Positions 21,802 to 31,150 of a stretch of 64,000 bases of DNA are shown piece after piece (position 1 is the stretch's first letter; every line of letters starts with the position of its first letter). Origin of the DNA: Lithobates sylvaticus (taxonomy: Eukaryota; Chordata; Amphibia; Anura; Ranidae); contig CM053034.1 of assembly GCA_028564925.1 (NCBI GenBank), forward strand, positions 157,391,548 through 157,455,547, written 5' to 3'. The translations under genes and the position numbers were made by a program. The notes under the pieces were generated by a model. That model worked only from the letters and a program-made list of their open reading frames with translations, ran no database searches and was not told the DNA's origin.

Positions 21802-22066
21802 TAATTGGCTACAGGCGTCCTGCCTGTAGCCAATTATGGCTCTTCGAGTTTCCGGGGCTGTGATTGGCCAAGCATGCGGGGTCACAGTGCATGCTTGGCC
21901 AATCATCAGCCAGCAATGCACTGCGCCGGCCGCGCCGGCCGCAATGCATTGCGGGGCCGCTCGCATCACACGAACGTGATGCGAGCGGCCAAAATAGTTC
22001 TGGGCTCGCCGAGCGAGCGAACGCCCGGTGCTCGATGCGAACGTGGGTTCGCATCGAGCACCGGGC
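21802..22066. repeat. Cluster of five perfect hairpins at the hAT right end
   Basis: Successive dyads are: 21802-21835 (arm TAATTGGCTACAGGC), 21862-21904 (GATTGGCCAAGCATGC), 21913-21952 (GCAATGCA outer arm with a GGCCGCGCCGGCC core), 21955-21990 (GGCCGCTCGCATCAC) and 22023-22066 (GCCCGGTGCTCGATGCGAA). They lie just inside the right terminus, where hAT transposases commonly bind subterminal repeats. A role in binding, or in extrusion as cruciforms, is inference. Confidence 0.85.
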
Positions 22067-22737
22067 CCATCCCTACTCTGGACTGATGAATAAAAATTTG
22101 AACTCGAGAGCGGTACAATAATGAGTGTTTGCAGGCAACAGTGAAGCATGGTGGAAGCTCCCTGAAAGTTTGGGGCTGCATTTTTACAAATTGAGTTGGA
22201 GATTTGGTCAGGATCAATAATCTCCTCAATGCTGAGAAATACAGACAGATACTTAACCATACCATCAGGGAGTTGTGTGATTGGCCCCAAATGTATTCTG
22301 CAGCAGGACAACAACCCCAAACAATGTCATTAGAAGCTATCTTCAGTGTAAAGAAGAACAAGGAGTCCTGGAAGTGATGGTTTGGTCCCCACAGAGCCCT
22401 GATCTCAACATTATCAAGTCTATCTAGGATTACATAAAGAGACAGAAGGATTTGAGGCAGCCGACATCCAAAGAAGATCTGTGCTTAGTTTTCCAAGAAT
22501 TTTGGAACAACCTACCTGCCGAGTTCCTTTTAAAACTGTGTGTAAGTGTACTTAGAAGAATTGATGCTTTTTTGAAGGCACACTACATATTGATTTTTTG
22601 GGGATTTTTCTTCTGTTCACTTACTTTCCATTTTGTTAATTGAGAAAGATAGACTATTAAAACTTCTATTTCTGTAAGCTTTCTTATTTTACAGCATTTT
22701 TCCACACATGCCTAAACTTTGTGCACAGTACTGTATA

Positions 22738-22984
22738 TATAAGTGATATAACTGATGGCAGGGCTGGACTGGGACAAAATTTTGGCCATGGACTTCATCC
22801 AGACCAGCCCACTTTAATTTTGCAAACACGCACAAAAAAAATATATAAACTATACGCAATTGCGAAAAAAAACATACGTAAAAACATTCCACTGTAAGTA
22901 TAAACTGCTTTTTTTTTTTAAAGAAAAAGATGCATTCCAACATTACAGATGCCTTTAGAATGAAATATGTAAGTTGTATAAGGT
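22738..22984. other. No gene; possible hAT end
   Basis: At 22758-22778 GGCAGGGCTGGACTGGGAC resembles a common hAT-type terminus (CAGGGCTGGACTGG). I cannot find a matching right end with confidence. Confidence 0.3.
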
Positions 22985-23524
22985 ATTGGGCATAGGACAG
23001 AATCCGCGCTATAGTGGAATGACGGCTACAGCGTGGACCTACTTTGCCGGGAGGTCATCAATAGACTTCCTCCCCTTTGCACGCCCCCTGCAAGGGGCGC
23101 GAGACACACGCTGTGATCACAGAGTCCCCCATCAGTGCCACCTCTCAGTGCCCACCAATGCCAACTATCAGTGCCCACCAGTGCCACCTCATCAGTGCTC
23201 ACCAGTGCCGCCCATTAATGCAGCCTATCGGTGCCCATCAGTGCAGCCTTATCAGCATACATCAATGAAGGAGAAAAAGTACCTGTTTGCACATTTTATT
23301 GACAAAATATAAAACGGTTTTGTATTTTTTTTTTTATTTCTGTTTTTTTTTTTTTTTTTAAATATCACCAAATGAAAGCTCTATTTGTGGGGAAAAAAAT
23401 GATAAAAATTTCACTTGGGTACAGTGTTGTATGGCTGCGAAATTGTTCTTCAAAGAGTGACAGCTCTAAAAGCTGAAAATTGGTCTGGGCAGGAGGGGGG
23501 TTTAGGTGCACAGTAAGCAAGTGG
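22985..23524. mobile_element. TTAA-type element, CCACTTC family, left end lost
   Basis: The right terminus GCAAGTGG is followed by TTAA (23525-23528). The interior has the family signatures AAAGCTCTATTTGTGGGG and TTTCACTTGGGTACAG, and a short array of CAGTGCCCACCAATGCC-like units at 23110-23268. No left terminus is visible. Confidence 0.55.
23110..23268. repeat. Minisatellite of CATCAGTGCCCACCA-type units
   Basis: About eight imperfect 20-24-bp units. In reverse complement they match the array at 2084-2515, as expected for the same transposon family. Confidence 0.75.
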
Positions 23525-23528
23525 TTAA

Positions 23529-24047
23529 CTGAAAATATACTCTAACTTCCTCACTCATCTCTTTTATTATTTCACTTATTCTCCTCTGTATTTTGGGAGG
23601 GATAATGTCATGCAGGAACATTGCTACAGCCTCATTGGCTGGAATTTCAGAAATCACGTTGCTACATAGCCATTGGCTGCCTTTCAGCAATGCAGCTGCT
23701 GAGCCGGGTTACGCAATATGAAGAGAGGTGATGGGTAGTGCGGATGACAGGTCTCTCCCATACCGGCCGGCCAGAGGGCTGGCCAACCCCGATGGTCACC
23801 CAAGCCCCCCCAACCCTTTCACTGGACATTAGCCGTTTTACTTAATTTCTCTTATAGGCAGTACAGCGGTGCTCAGGGATAGGCACGGATCAACGCTGTG
23901 GCGGACAATTTCCAAAGTACAGACCTTAGTGAAGGATACCAAGGTACATTTCAAATTAAAACCATCAAAAAACGTTCTGTCTACTCTCTGGCCTAGTTCT
24001 ACAAGTACAAATAAGTTTAAAATAACATTTATATAAAGACTGCTTGT

Positions 24048-24050
<3 letters not shown>
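23529..24050. other. No gene recognised
   Basis: Mixed DNA containing CCGGCCGGCCAGAGGGCTGGCC near 23764, possibly the worn end of a hAT-like element. No coding frame stands out. Confidence 0.3.

Positions 24051-24099
<49 letters not shown>
24051..24099. repeat. (AT)n microsatellite
   Basis: About 24 perfect AT units directly abutting the Tc1 remnant at 24104. Tc1 elements insert at TA, so the tract may have served as the target. Confidence 0.95.
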
Positions 24100-24103
<4 letters not shown>

Positions 24104-24105
<2 letters not shown>

Positions 24106-24700
24106 GTATCTCATTTTATTATATCTTTTCGTGTGACAACACTGAAGAAATAACACTTTGCTACAATGTAAAGTAGTGAGTGTACAGCTTGTATAACAGT
24201 GTAAATTTGCTGTCCCCTCAAAATAACTCAACACACAGCCATTAATGTCTAAACCGCTGGCAACAAAGGTGAGTACACCCCTAAGTGAAAATGTCCAAAG
24301 GGTCAATATTTTGTGTGGCCACCATTATTTTCCAGCACTGCCTAACCCTCTTGGGCATGGAGTTCACCAGAGCTTCACAGGTTGCCACTTGAGTCCTCTT
24401 CCACTCCTCCAAGACGACATCACGAAGCTGGTGGATGTTAGAGACCTTGCGCTCCTCCACCTTCCGTTTGAGGATGCCCCATAGGTGCTCAATAGGGTTT
24501 AGGTCTGGAGACATGCTTGGCCAGTCCATCACCTTTACCCTCAGCTTCATTAGCAAGGCAGTGGTTGTCTTGGAGGTGTGTTTGGGGTCGTTTTCATGTT
24601 GGAATACTGCCCTGCAGCCCAGTCTCTGAAGGGAGGGGATCATGCTCTGCTTCAGTATGTCACAGTACATGTTGGCATTCCCTCAATGAACTGTAGCTCC
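24104..24700 (-). mobile_element. Tc1-like element, family A, 3' half only
   Basis: It begins in a shortened terminal repeat (CAGTATCTCA then TTTTATTATATC) and carries the family A 3' region and the C-terminal half of the transposase. It breaks off at about 24700 in the middle of the catalytic domain. Confidence 0.8.
24281..24670 (-). pseudogene. Tc1 transposase, C-terminal catalytic fragment
   Basis: The 129-residue frame contains FQHENDPKHTSK (second catalytic aspartate in NDPKH) and WPSMSPDLNPIEHLWGILK (third acidic residue, E of IEHLW), the DD34E pattern of Tc1 transposases. It ends CWKIMVATQNIDPLDIFT, the usual C-terminus of this family. The N-terminal helix-turn-helix domains and first aspartate are absent because the copy is truncated, so it cannot make a working enzyme. 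Confidence 0.85.
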
Positions 24701-26433
24701 CCAGTTCCGGGCTCTATCGGATTTTTTCTGTCGGAAAAAGGAGGGCAGTTATTTCAATGTGAAGCCAAAGTCAAGAACACGGAGACATGAATTCAAACTA
24801 GCAGGAAAAAAGTTCAAAACTAACCTTAGAAAGTATTATTTTACCAAAAGGAGCAGAAGTATTGAGTCAGTCAACAGTAAATGGTTTCAGACAGGCTTGG
24901 GACAGACATAGGTCTATACACAGACAAAAAAAGATAACAAAAATATAAAAATGTAATAAAAAAAACATGCATGAATTAAAAAAAGTGATAAAGTTTGATG
25001 GACCACCAGGTTTTTTTTCTGACATCATTTTTTTTCTGGGAGCAGGTACCTATTTCTGGTAGGTACACAAGTTTGCCCCTACACTGGCAACCTCCTGGGA
25101 CATGTTGGACGTCCCTGAAGGTTGCAGGTCTATTCAGAAAGCGCTGTGGAATTGACGCACGTGCAGTGGGGAGCCAGCTGTGAGGCTTCAGGAAGTTACA
25201 GCCGGCTTCCCACAAGCATGATGACGATACTGGGAACCTGAAGACCAGAAAAGAGCAAGCCCGGGTGAGGGCAGCACTGTGTTTATTAAAAGTTAGCAAC
25301 TACAGAACTTGTAGCTGCGGACTTAAAGTGTTACTAAACCCAGGACCCTGTGTTGACTATATCTGGTCTCCCACAGTACACAGAACATGGAAATGCAATA
25401 ATTTTAGTAAATATAAACTGCTAAATACCTTTTCTTATCAGCATACATATATAGCAGTCTTGTGACTTCTATCAGTGCTTTTATAAAGTTTGTAGGAGGT
25501 GTTTTCATAATGCACTGGCTGTCCTATCAGGATGCAGGACCCTTGACACCCTGTCTGGACAGTGCTGATTGGCCCTGTGCTGATCACATGCACTCTCTGC
25601 AATGTGTTTTAATAGCTCCAAGGGGGTTTGTTGTGTGTTGAGTATTTTTTATATTTTTTTTTGCCCTTTTTTTGGTGTGTTTTGCTATTATTTTACATTT
25701 TTTCCCATTAAACTGACCCTGTAATTAGTATAAAAAAAAGTGTCAGTAGAAGAACACTGCGGTCTCTTCTGCCAGCACCTTTGTAACTGCAGGGCACCAA
25801 TACCTTGACATTGCAAAACTAGTGAGCTATTTGGATAAAGTTTTGGTAAATTCAAAATTGCTAACTTCTTTGAAAAATGGATTTCCCTGGAAACATTTAT
25901 ACCCAACCCTACAAGAGAGATAAAAAATAAACCTTGAAAAACCTGGCATTGGTGCCGTTGCACTGTTAAGAAATACTGTATGTCTATTCTGCAACTGGCC
26001 TGAGCAAAACTAACAAAACCAAAAGGTTATTAACATTGGCTTTTTTTAATTTAAACCACCGTGTCTGCATTCAGATCTGTGCACCCTCTCCTGCCTGCAT
26101 GATATATTTTAAATTTGACTGGGTCAGTGCTGCCTCTGCATCCACTTCTATGGGCTGCCTGCACACAGCTCCAAGGTGGATGCAGACACAGCAAAATTGC
26201 AGCTCAGCATGGAGCACAGGTCTCAGTGCCCATCTGAATGAGCCCTTAAGGTGGAATTAAGGTGGCTAGGGATCTTTAGGAATGAAGATTGCATGCTTTG
26301 AATCCTTGCAACCATGCAAACTGTGCAGTGAGCACAAAGTAGTGGGGAGGATGGGCACAGACAAGCATTAGTAAGGGTTTCAAGATGAAGGTCTGTAAGA
26401 GAAACATGGAAGATTGGTGGCAGAAAAAAAAAA
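24701..26433. other. No gene recognised; pieces of frog repeats
   Basis: At 25320 a sequence CTTAAAGTGTTACTAAACCC looks like the left end of a TTAA-type repeat, with no visible partner. The remainder (24701-25320 and 25500-26433) has only short, featureless open frames. Confidence 0.35.
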
Positions 26434-26483
26434 GCTCTCATCGGTCTTTTGCTGGCCGAAATTCCAATCGTGTGTACGCGGCA
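26434..26483. mobile_element. Right-end scrap of a PIF-type MITE
   Basis: CTGGCCGAAATTCCAATCG then TGTGTACGCGGCA followed by TTA matches the right terminus of the family at 1220-1638. The left part is missing. Confidence 0.65.
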
Positions 26484-26646
26484 TTAGAATATACATTGTA
26501 ATCCCAAGCTCTTGTATGGCACCTAAACAAGTACCAAATCCAGTTACTGGTTGTAATGCACATGCTTCATAAAGTGAACAAAAAACTTATTTTAACTTCC
26601 CTGACTGTACTAAATCCCCCTCCATTTGTGCCTCAAACGCTTCCCC

Positions 26647-27122
26647 TGACTAAGTACAACATAACTCATTTTGTGCTACCCATATGTACACTCCCACCCT
26701 TACCATTCCCATTAACGGAAACCACACATAACTGGAGTGTAAATTAGGCCGTAGCAGCCTCCTTTATTAAATATCAAAATATAACTGAACTTTATTATAA
26801 ACAAATAAATAACCAATAAATAACCAATAACTGTATACCAATGAAGAAAACTCTGACGTAGGACTGTAGGACTTTACCCCCCCCCACCCGTTTTAACGTA
26901 ATCAAAACTCGTGCACTGCGGTCATATAAACTATAACTAGGCCTCAAGCTGACATGCTAGCTCAGAGACAACAATATTCCCGCAGTGCAGTCATCCACCA
27001 TATTCCTTACATCAGTTATAAGGAATATTAACAAACGGGCCCATATCTCCAATGGGTCCCGCATCAACTTCTCTGTGGGGAGGGGGTTTCTTCTCTATAC
27101 CTACGTCAGCCAACATCCGCCA
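26647..27122 (-). repeat. Ngaro repeat B2
   Basis: A direct copy of 27378-27853, starting TGACTAAGTACAACATAACT in plus orientation and ending CAACATCCGCCA. No difference was seen on reading, including a nine-C run. Confidence 0.85.
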
Positions 27123-27199
27123 ATGCTACGACGTCCAAGCCAACCTGTAAAAAATATTTTTTATCAAACACCTGCAAGAAAATAGGGAGGGAGGGCGGG

Positions 27200-27377
27200 A
27201 ACTTTTTCCTAGCTGGAATGGCTCCTTCCCTGGCCGTTGCCCCTCCTCTTCCTGTTGCCAGCTCCACCCCACCCCCTCCTCTCCTAACTCTTAAAGGGGC
27301 ATACCTAAATGGCATGTTAACTCTACTCATGCCAGCCCTGCGCCTATATTCCTCTGTTCTCTGCTGCGGGCTGTTCT
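27200..27377 (-). repeat. Ngaro repeat A2
   Basis: A direct copy of 33161-33338. It shares AACTTTTTCCTAGCTGGAAT through GCTGCGGGCTGTTCTT and lies directly against repeat B1. The stretch 27123-27199 between A2 and B2 is a short spacer. Confidence 0.85.
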
Positions 27378-27853
27378 TGACTAAGTACAACATAACTCAT
27401 TTTGTGCTACCCATATGTACACTCCCACCCTTACCATTCCCATTAACGGAAACCACACATAACTGGAGTGTAAATTAGGCCGTAGCAGCCTCCTTTATTA
27501 AATATCAAAATATAACTGAACTTTATTATAAACAAATAAATAACCAATAAATAACCAATAACTGTATACCAATGAAGAAAACTCTGACGTAGGACTGTAG
27601 GACTTTACCCCCCCCCACCCGTTTTAACGTAATCAAAACTCGTGCACTGCGGTCATATAAACTATAACTAGGCCTCAAGCTGACATGCTAGCTCAGAGAC
27701 AACAATATTCCCGCAGTGCAGTCATCCACCATATTCCTTACATCAGTTATAAGGAATATTAACAAACGGGCCCATATCTCCAATGGGTCCCGCATCAACT
27801 TCTCTGTGGGGAGGGGGTTTCTTCTCTATACCTACGTCAGCCAACATCCGCCA
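27378..27853 (-). repeat. Ngaro repeat B1
   Basis: The first B copy, immediately downstream (minus-strand sense) of the hydrolase frame and adjoining A2. Confidence 0.85.
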
Positions 27854-27873
27854 CCGCAAACAAGGTTAAAACC

Positions 27874-28554
27874 TTAACCTTGAGCGCGCCTCCACACCCT
27901 AAGTGCTCTTTCAATTCCGTCTTGTATACCCATGGTCCACATATCAATGCCCACTGGGTTCAGATGAACCCCGTCAGCCCTCAAATATCGCCACGTCTCG
28001 GTCTCTAGCTCTCTGTGTCTGATCGCTAAGCCACCGTTTTTAATGAAAAACCTGCTCACCTCCTGATTAATCTTACTTCTGGCCCTGTTAATCAGTTCCA
28101 CTGACCTCGCTTGCCGCCATGAAGACCTGGCTATCATGTCCGACCATACAAGGACAGTTTTTGGGAATGCCGCCTGTAGTAGGCAGAAGTCATGCTTGAT
28201 GTCCCTGGTGATGTCTAATTTTGTCCTCAAACCCAAATCATTCCCCCCCACATGAATCACCAAAACCTCGGGCGGCCTGTCCCGTTGTGCAAATTTGTGC
28301 GCCTCCGGGACCAGACGGCTCCAAAGCATCCCGGGGAACCCCAACCATTTAATGTAAGCATCCCCCCTGGAAAACCCCAGCTGTCTCCCGTCTGGCCTGG
28401 CATCCCCCCTCCTAGCACCCCAGCAAACATAGGAATGTCCCATGATCCACACGAGACTCGGCGAGGTATCTGAAAAGAAAGCAATAAGAAAATTCCGGTG
28501 AAAACTCATCACAATGTACCACACGAAACCATGCCGGCACATAACGCACACCAC
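27874..28554 (-). CDS. Ngaro SGNH/GDSL-type hydrolase
   Basis: The 226-residue frame carries the blocks of SGNH hydrolases in order: WIMGHSYVCW with the nucleophile Ser41, IHVGGNDLGL with Gly/Asn (N105) of the oxyanion hole, and ADGVHLNPVG with the Asp194-x2-His197 pair. The first 30 or so residues do not resemble the domain and may be leader or untranslated sequence. A hydrolase after the recombinase has been described for vertebrate Ngaro elements; its substrate and purpose are unknown. It ends just before repeat B1. Confidence 0.75.
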   Translation of the reverse strand: MVCVMCRHGFVWYIVMSFHRNFLIAFFSDTSPSLVWIMGHSYVCWGARRGDARPDGRQLGFSRGDAYIKWLGFPGMLWSRLVPEAHKFAQRDRPPEVLVIHVGGNDLGLRTKLDITRDIKHDFCLLQAAFPKTVLVWSDMIARSSWRQARSVELINRARSKINQEVSRFFIKNGGLAIRHRELETETWRYLRADGVHLNPVGIDMWTMGIQDGIERALRVWRRAQG

Positions 28555-28565
28555 TCAATAAAATG

Positions 28566-29537
28566 TCAAATAACTAAATCAAGTCTGACATAAGACCGAA
28601 ATCGCCTCGATTCCCATCTTCCAATCCGTTTTATAGCTTCTTCCGTTAGGCCCCACCTAACTGCTTCCGTTGCTGCACCAATTCTAAATGAATGCGTGGA
28701 AAATTTCTGATCCCCCATACCCAGGATGACTAAGGATTTTCGAAAGATAGAAATAAATTGGAAACGCGACAGCGCCACCCCATCCTGATGTACTAAAAGA
28801 GGGCCATCCCCCGTTGGCCTTTTTGTCAAATAAACCTTTGTAACTAAAACGGGGCAGAGTTTGGCGTCAGGAATAGCGAACACCACCACATCCTTGCCTC
28901 GGCCCTCCTGATCCGTTTTAGATCTACGCAAGCGCATCACAAGTCTATCTTCCATGTACCGAACGTCCCCCACCGCTAATCCATCCCTTGTTTTCTTGGA
29001 GGAACTCACCAGCTCCCCTATTCGAAAAGCGCCGAAAAAGGCCAACACAAAAGCTGTGCAGAAAAGCCCCACCTCATAAACGGATCTACAAACTCTAGGC
29101 AAAATGTCCACCATTCTACCCAACAGTGCGAACGTAACTGGTCGCCTCTCATCCCGGACCCTCTTCCCCCGGCGATAACCCTTCAATGCCTGACGTGCCC
29201 AAAACTCTTTTGTCCAATCTCTCCCCCCTTCAAGCTTGAACAAAAATGCCATGGCCGCCATAACCTTCCCTAGCCTCGACACGGAAACTCCCTGTTCCAT
29301 GTGTCTGGCGACAAAATATATAAATCGCAATCTAGTCTCTCCTTTAACTGCCACCGCTGCCCGTTCATGGAAAGCAAACCATTCGTCCCATACTTTTTTG
29401 TATGTTTTCCATGTTCCCTCGCTCAATGACCGCCTGATCCACTCACCTATCCTTCCAGGGCAATCTTCCATAGTTCCAAAGGACACGGGACGCCGTGACG
29501 CTCTGCCCCTGGTACCAGCTCCCGAAATTTCTCCCAC
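28566..29537 (-). CDS. Ngaro tyrosine recombinase
   Basis: The 323-residue frame has an N-terminal SAM-like core-binding region at about 25-125 (SEGTWKTYKKVWDEWFAFHE) and a catalytic domain at about 130-323. The tyrosine-recombinase signature is visible: Arg172 in GAFRIGELV, Lys207 in RRSKTDQ, His282 and Arg285 in THSFRIGAAT, Trp308, and nucleophile Tyr316 in RFRSYVRLD. It integrates a circular DNA intermediate, replacing the DDE integrase of LTR elements. It overlaps the RT frame by 91 bp in another frame. Confidence 0.9.
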   Translation of the reverse strand: MGEISGAGTRGRASRRPVSFGTMEDCPGRIGEWIRRSLSEGTWKTYKKVWDEWFAFHERAAVAVKGETRLRFIYFVARHMEQGVSVSRLGKVMAAMAFLFKLEGGRDWTKEFWARQALKGYRRGKRVRDERRPVTFALLGRMVDILPRVCRSVYEVGLFCTAFVLAFFGAFRIGELVSSSKKTRDGLAVGDVRYMEDRLVMRLRRSKTDQEGRGKDVVVFAIPDAKLCPVLVTKVYLTKRPTGDGPLLVHQDGVALSRFQFISIFRKSLVILGMGDQKFSTHSFRIGAATEAVRWGLTEEAIKRIGRWESRRFRSYVRLDLVI

Positions 29538-31150
29538 TGAAACCGAGAAAGAGCGTCAGCAATCACATTGTCCACTCCTGGTAAGTGTACTGCCTGAATG
29601 AAAATGTTCATCTGCATACACCGAAGCACCAAGTGTCTCAACAAACGTATCACCGGCGGTGACGCCGCCGATACCTTATTAATCACCTGTACCACCCCCA
29701 AATTGTCGATGTGGAAGCGCACCTTCCGATCCCGGAAGAATTCGCCCCACAATTCTACCGCCAATACCACTGGAAATAACTCAAGCAACAACATATTCTT
29801 GAGCATCCCTGCTTTGTTCCAGCTGTCCGGCCAAGGGCCGGCACTCCAATGCCCCTGGAAAAATGCCCCATATCCCGCTGACCCCGCTGCATCTGTAAAC
29901 AATTCAAGGTCAAAATTATTCACCGGGCCAATCATCCACAACGCTCTACCATTAAAATTGTCCAGAAACATGTGCCACATTCTCAGGTCATCCTTATGTT
30001 CCCGTGATAGTGTCACATAATGTCTGGGCGACTCAATGCCACCCGTACTCGCCGCTAATCTTCTCCCAAAAACCCTGCCCATCGGAATGATCCTGCACGC
30101 AAAATTGAGCTTGCCAAGCACCGATTGCAATGCCCTCAATTGAACCTTGCGCCGGCCCACCATCCCCTTCACCTCCTCCTGTAATGCCACCAATTTTGCC
30201 TCAGGTAACCTGCATTCCATGGCCATGGAATCGATTACAATCCCGAGAAAACTGATCACTGTTGTGGGCCCTTCCGTCTTGTCGGGCGCAAGCGGAATGC
30301 CGAATTCCCCTGAAATCCTTTCAACGGTTGTTAAGAGCATCGCGCAAACGTTAGATGCGGGCGGCCCTATACAAAGAAAATCGTCCAAATAATGGATCAC
30401 CGAATTCAAACCTGACACGTCCCTCACAACCCATTCCACAAATGTGCTGAAACACTCAAAGAATGCGCACGATATAGAACAACCCATTGGCAGACACATA
30501 TCCACGTAATATTCCTCTTGCCACTTGCAACCCAATAAATGAAAGCTATCGGGATGAACAGGCAGCAAACGAAAAGCCGCTTCAATGTCTGTCTTTGCCA
30601 TCAGGGCGCCCCTACCATACTTCCTTACCCAACGTACTGCTGCATCAAAGGATGTATATGATACAGTGCAAATTTCAGGATCAATAGCGTCGTTCACCGA
30701 CTCTCCTTGTGGGTAAGACAAGTGGTGAATGAGGCGAAATTTGTTGTGCTCCTTTTTGGGAACCACCCCCAAAGGAGAAATTACCAGGTTCTGCATGGGT
30801 TTTATGGCGAAGGGGCCCGCCATCCTCCCCAAAGCTACCTCTTTATTCAGTTTTTCGGACACTACATCATGATGTTTTAAAGCGGACCGCAAATTTTCCG
30901 GAATGGGAGGAGTTAAATTCAAAACGGCAGGAATCATGAAACCTTCAGAAAATCCCAACAAAAGTAGATGAGCCATTGCCTTATCTGGATATCTATCTAG
31001 AAAAGGGCGCATTTTTTCCACCTTCACTGGCGTCCTCCCCCTTTCCCGCAAAATCGCTGGCCTTTCCCTTACCCTGCTTAAAACACCTTGATGAGGGATG
31101 TGATCCACCGCACCCTGAACACTCGTGTTTATACTTACATCCATGTCCAA
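29447..31150 (-). CDS. Ngaro reverse transcriptase / RNase H
   Basis: The 567-residue frame has the RT domain at about 100-310: NLVISPLGVVPKK, then KTDIEAAFRLLPVHP with a palm aspartate (186), LPMGCSISCAFFE, and the catalytic VIHYLDDFLCIG (YLDD at 254-257). FLGIVID follows at about 301. The RNase H domain spans about 415-545: LFTDAAGSAGYGAFF, ELFPVVLAVELWG, HIDNLGVVQVINK and VDNVIADALSRF. This layout matches DIRS-like rather than LINE enzymes. The product copies element RNA into DNA. It overlaps the Gag-like frame upstream and the recombinase frame downstream. Confidence 0.85.
   Translation of the reverse strand: MDMDVSINTSVQGAVDHIPHQGVLSRVRERPAILRERGRTPVKVEKMRPFLDRYPDKAMAHLLLLGFSEGFMIPAVLNLTPPIPENLRSALKHHDVVSEKLNKEVALGRMAGPFAIKPMQNLVISPLGVVPKKEHNKFRLIHHLSYPQGESVNDAIDPEICTVSYTSFDAAVRWVRKYGRGALMAKTDIEAAFRLLPVHPDSFHLLGCKWQEEYYVDMCLPMGCSISCAFFECFSTFVEWVVRDVSGLNSVIHYLDDFLCIGPPASNVCAMLLTTVERISGEFGIPLAPDKTEGPTTVISFLGIVIDSMAMECRLPEAKLVALQEEVKGMVGRRKVQLRALQSVLGKLNFACRIIPMGRVFGRRLAASTGGIESPRHYVTLSREHKDDLRMWHMFLDNFNGRALWMIGPVNNFDLELFTDAAGSAGYGAFFQGHWSAGPWPDSWNKAGMLKNMLLLELFPVVLAVELWGEFFRDRKVRFHIDNLGVVQVINKVSAASPPVIRLLRHLVLRCMQMNIFIQAVHLPGVDNVIADALSRFQWEKFRELVPGAERHGVPCPLELWKIALEG

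Larger units (their letters stand above)
15353..22075 (-). mobile_element. hAT transposon with ZBED-type transposase, giant minisatellite and hairpin cluster
   Basis: It begins TAGGGATGAGCC and ends GGGCCCATCCCTA. CTCTGGAC is present exactly on both sides (15345-15352 and 22076-22083), an 8-bp duplication. Length is 6,723 bp. Read on the minus strand, the order is: five perfect hairpins (21802-22066), a 65-bp tandem array (18720-21605), a transposase gene in two overlapping frames (16396-18646), and a non-coding end. A near-duplicate segment of about 55 bp at 16216-16267 and 16362-16415 (GGAATGGGCCCTGCT(A/G)TGAG) lies just beyond the coding region. Preserved ends and an exact duplication argue for a fairly recent insertion. 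Confidence 0.9.
15063..22733 (+). mobile_element. Decayed Tc1-like element (family E), split by a 6.7-kb hAT
   Basis: 15063-15352 and 22084-22733 form one Tc1-type copy in plus orientation. The split point reads ...GGTGCTCTGGAC then TGATGAATAAAAATTTGAAC, a usual Tc1 transposase segment around the catalytic WTDE region. Downstream, GGGGCTGCATTTTTACAAAT and CCACAGAGCCCTGATCTCAA correspond to the WGC and SPDLN blocks. The right terminal repeat ends GTGCACAGTACTG at 22733 and is followed by TA. Several in-frame stops show the copy is dead. Confidence 0.65.

Noticed and set aside
27106-27478. Frames crossing the Ngaro terminal repeats
   Set aside because: They recur because the repeats recur; none has a recognisable domain.
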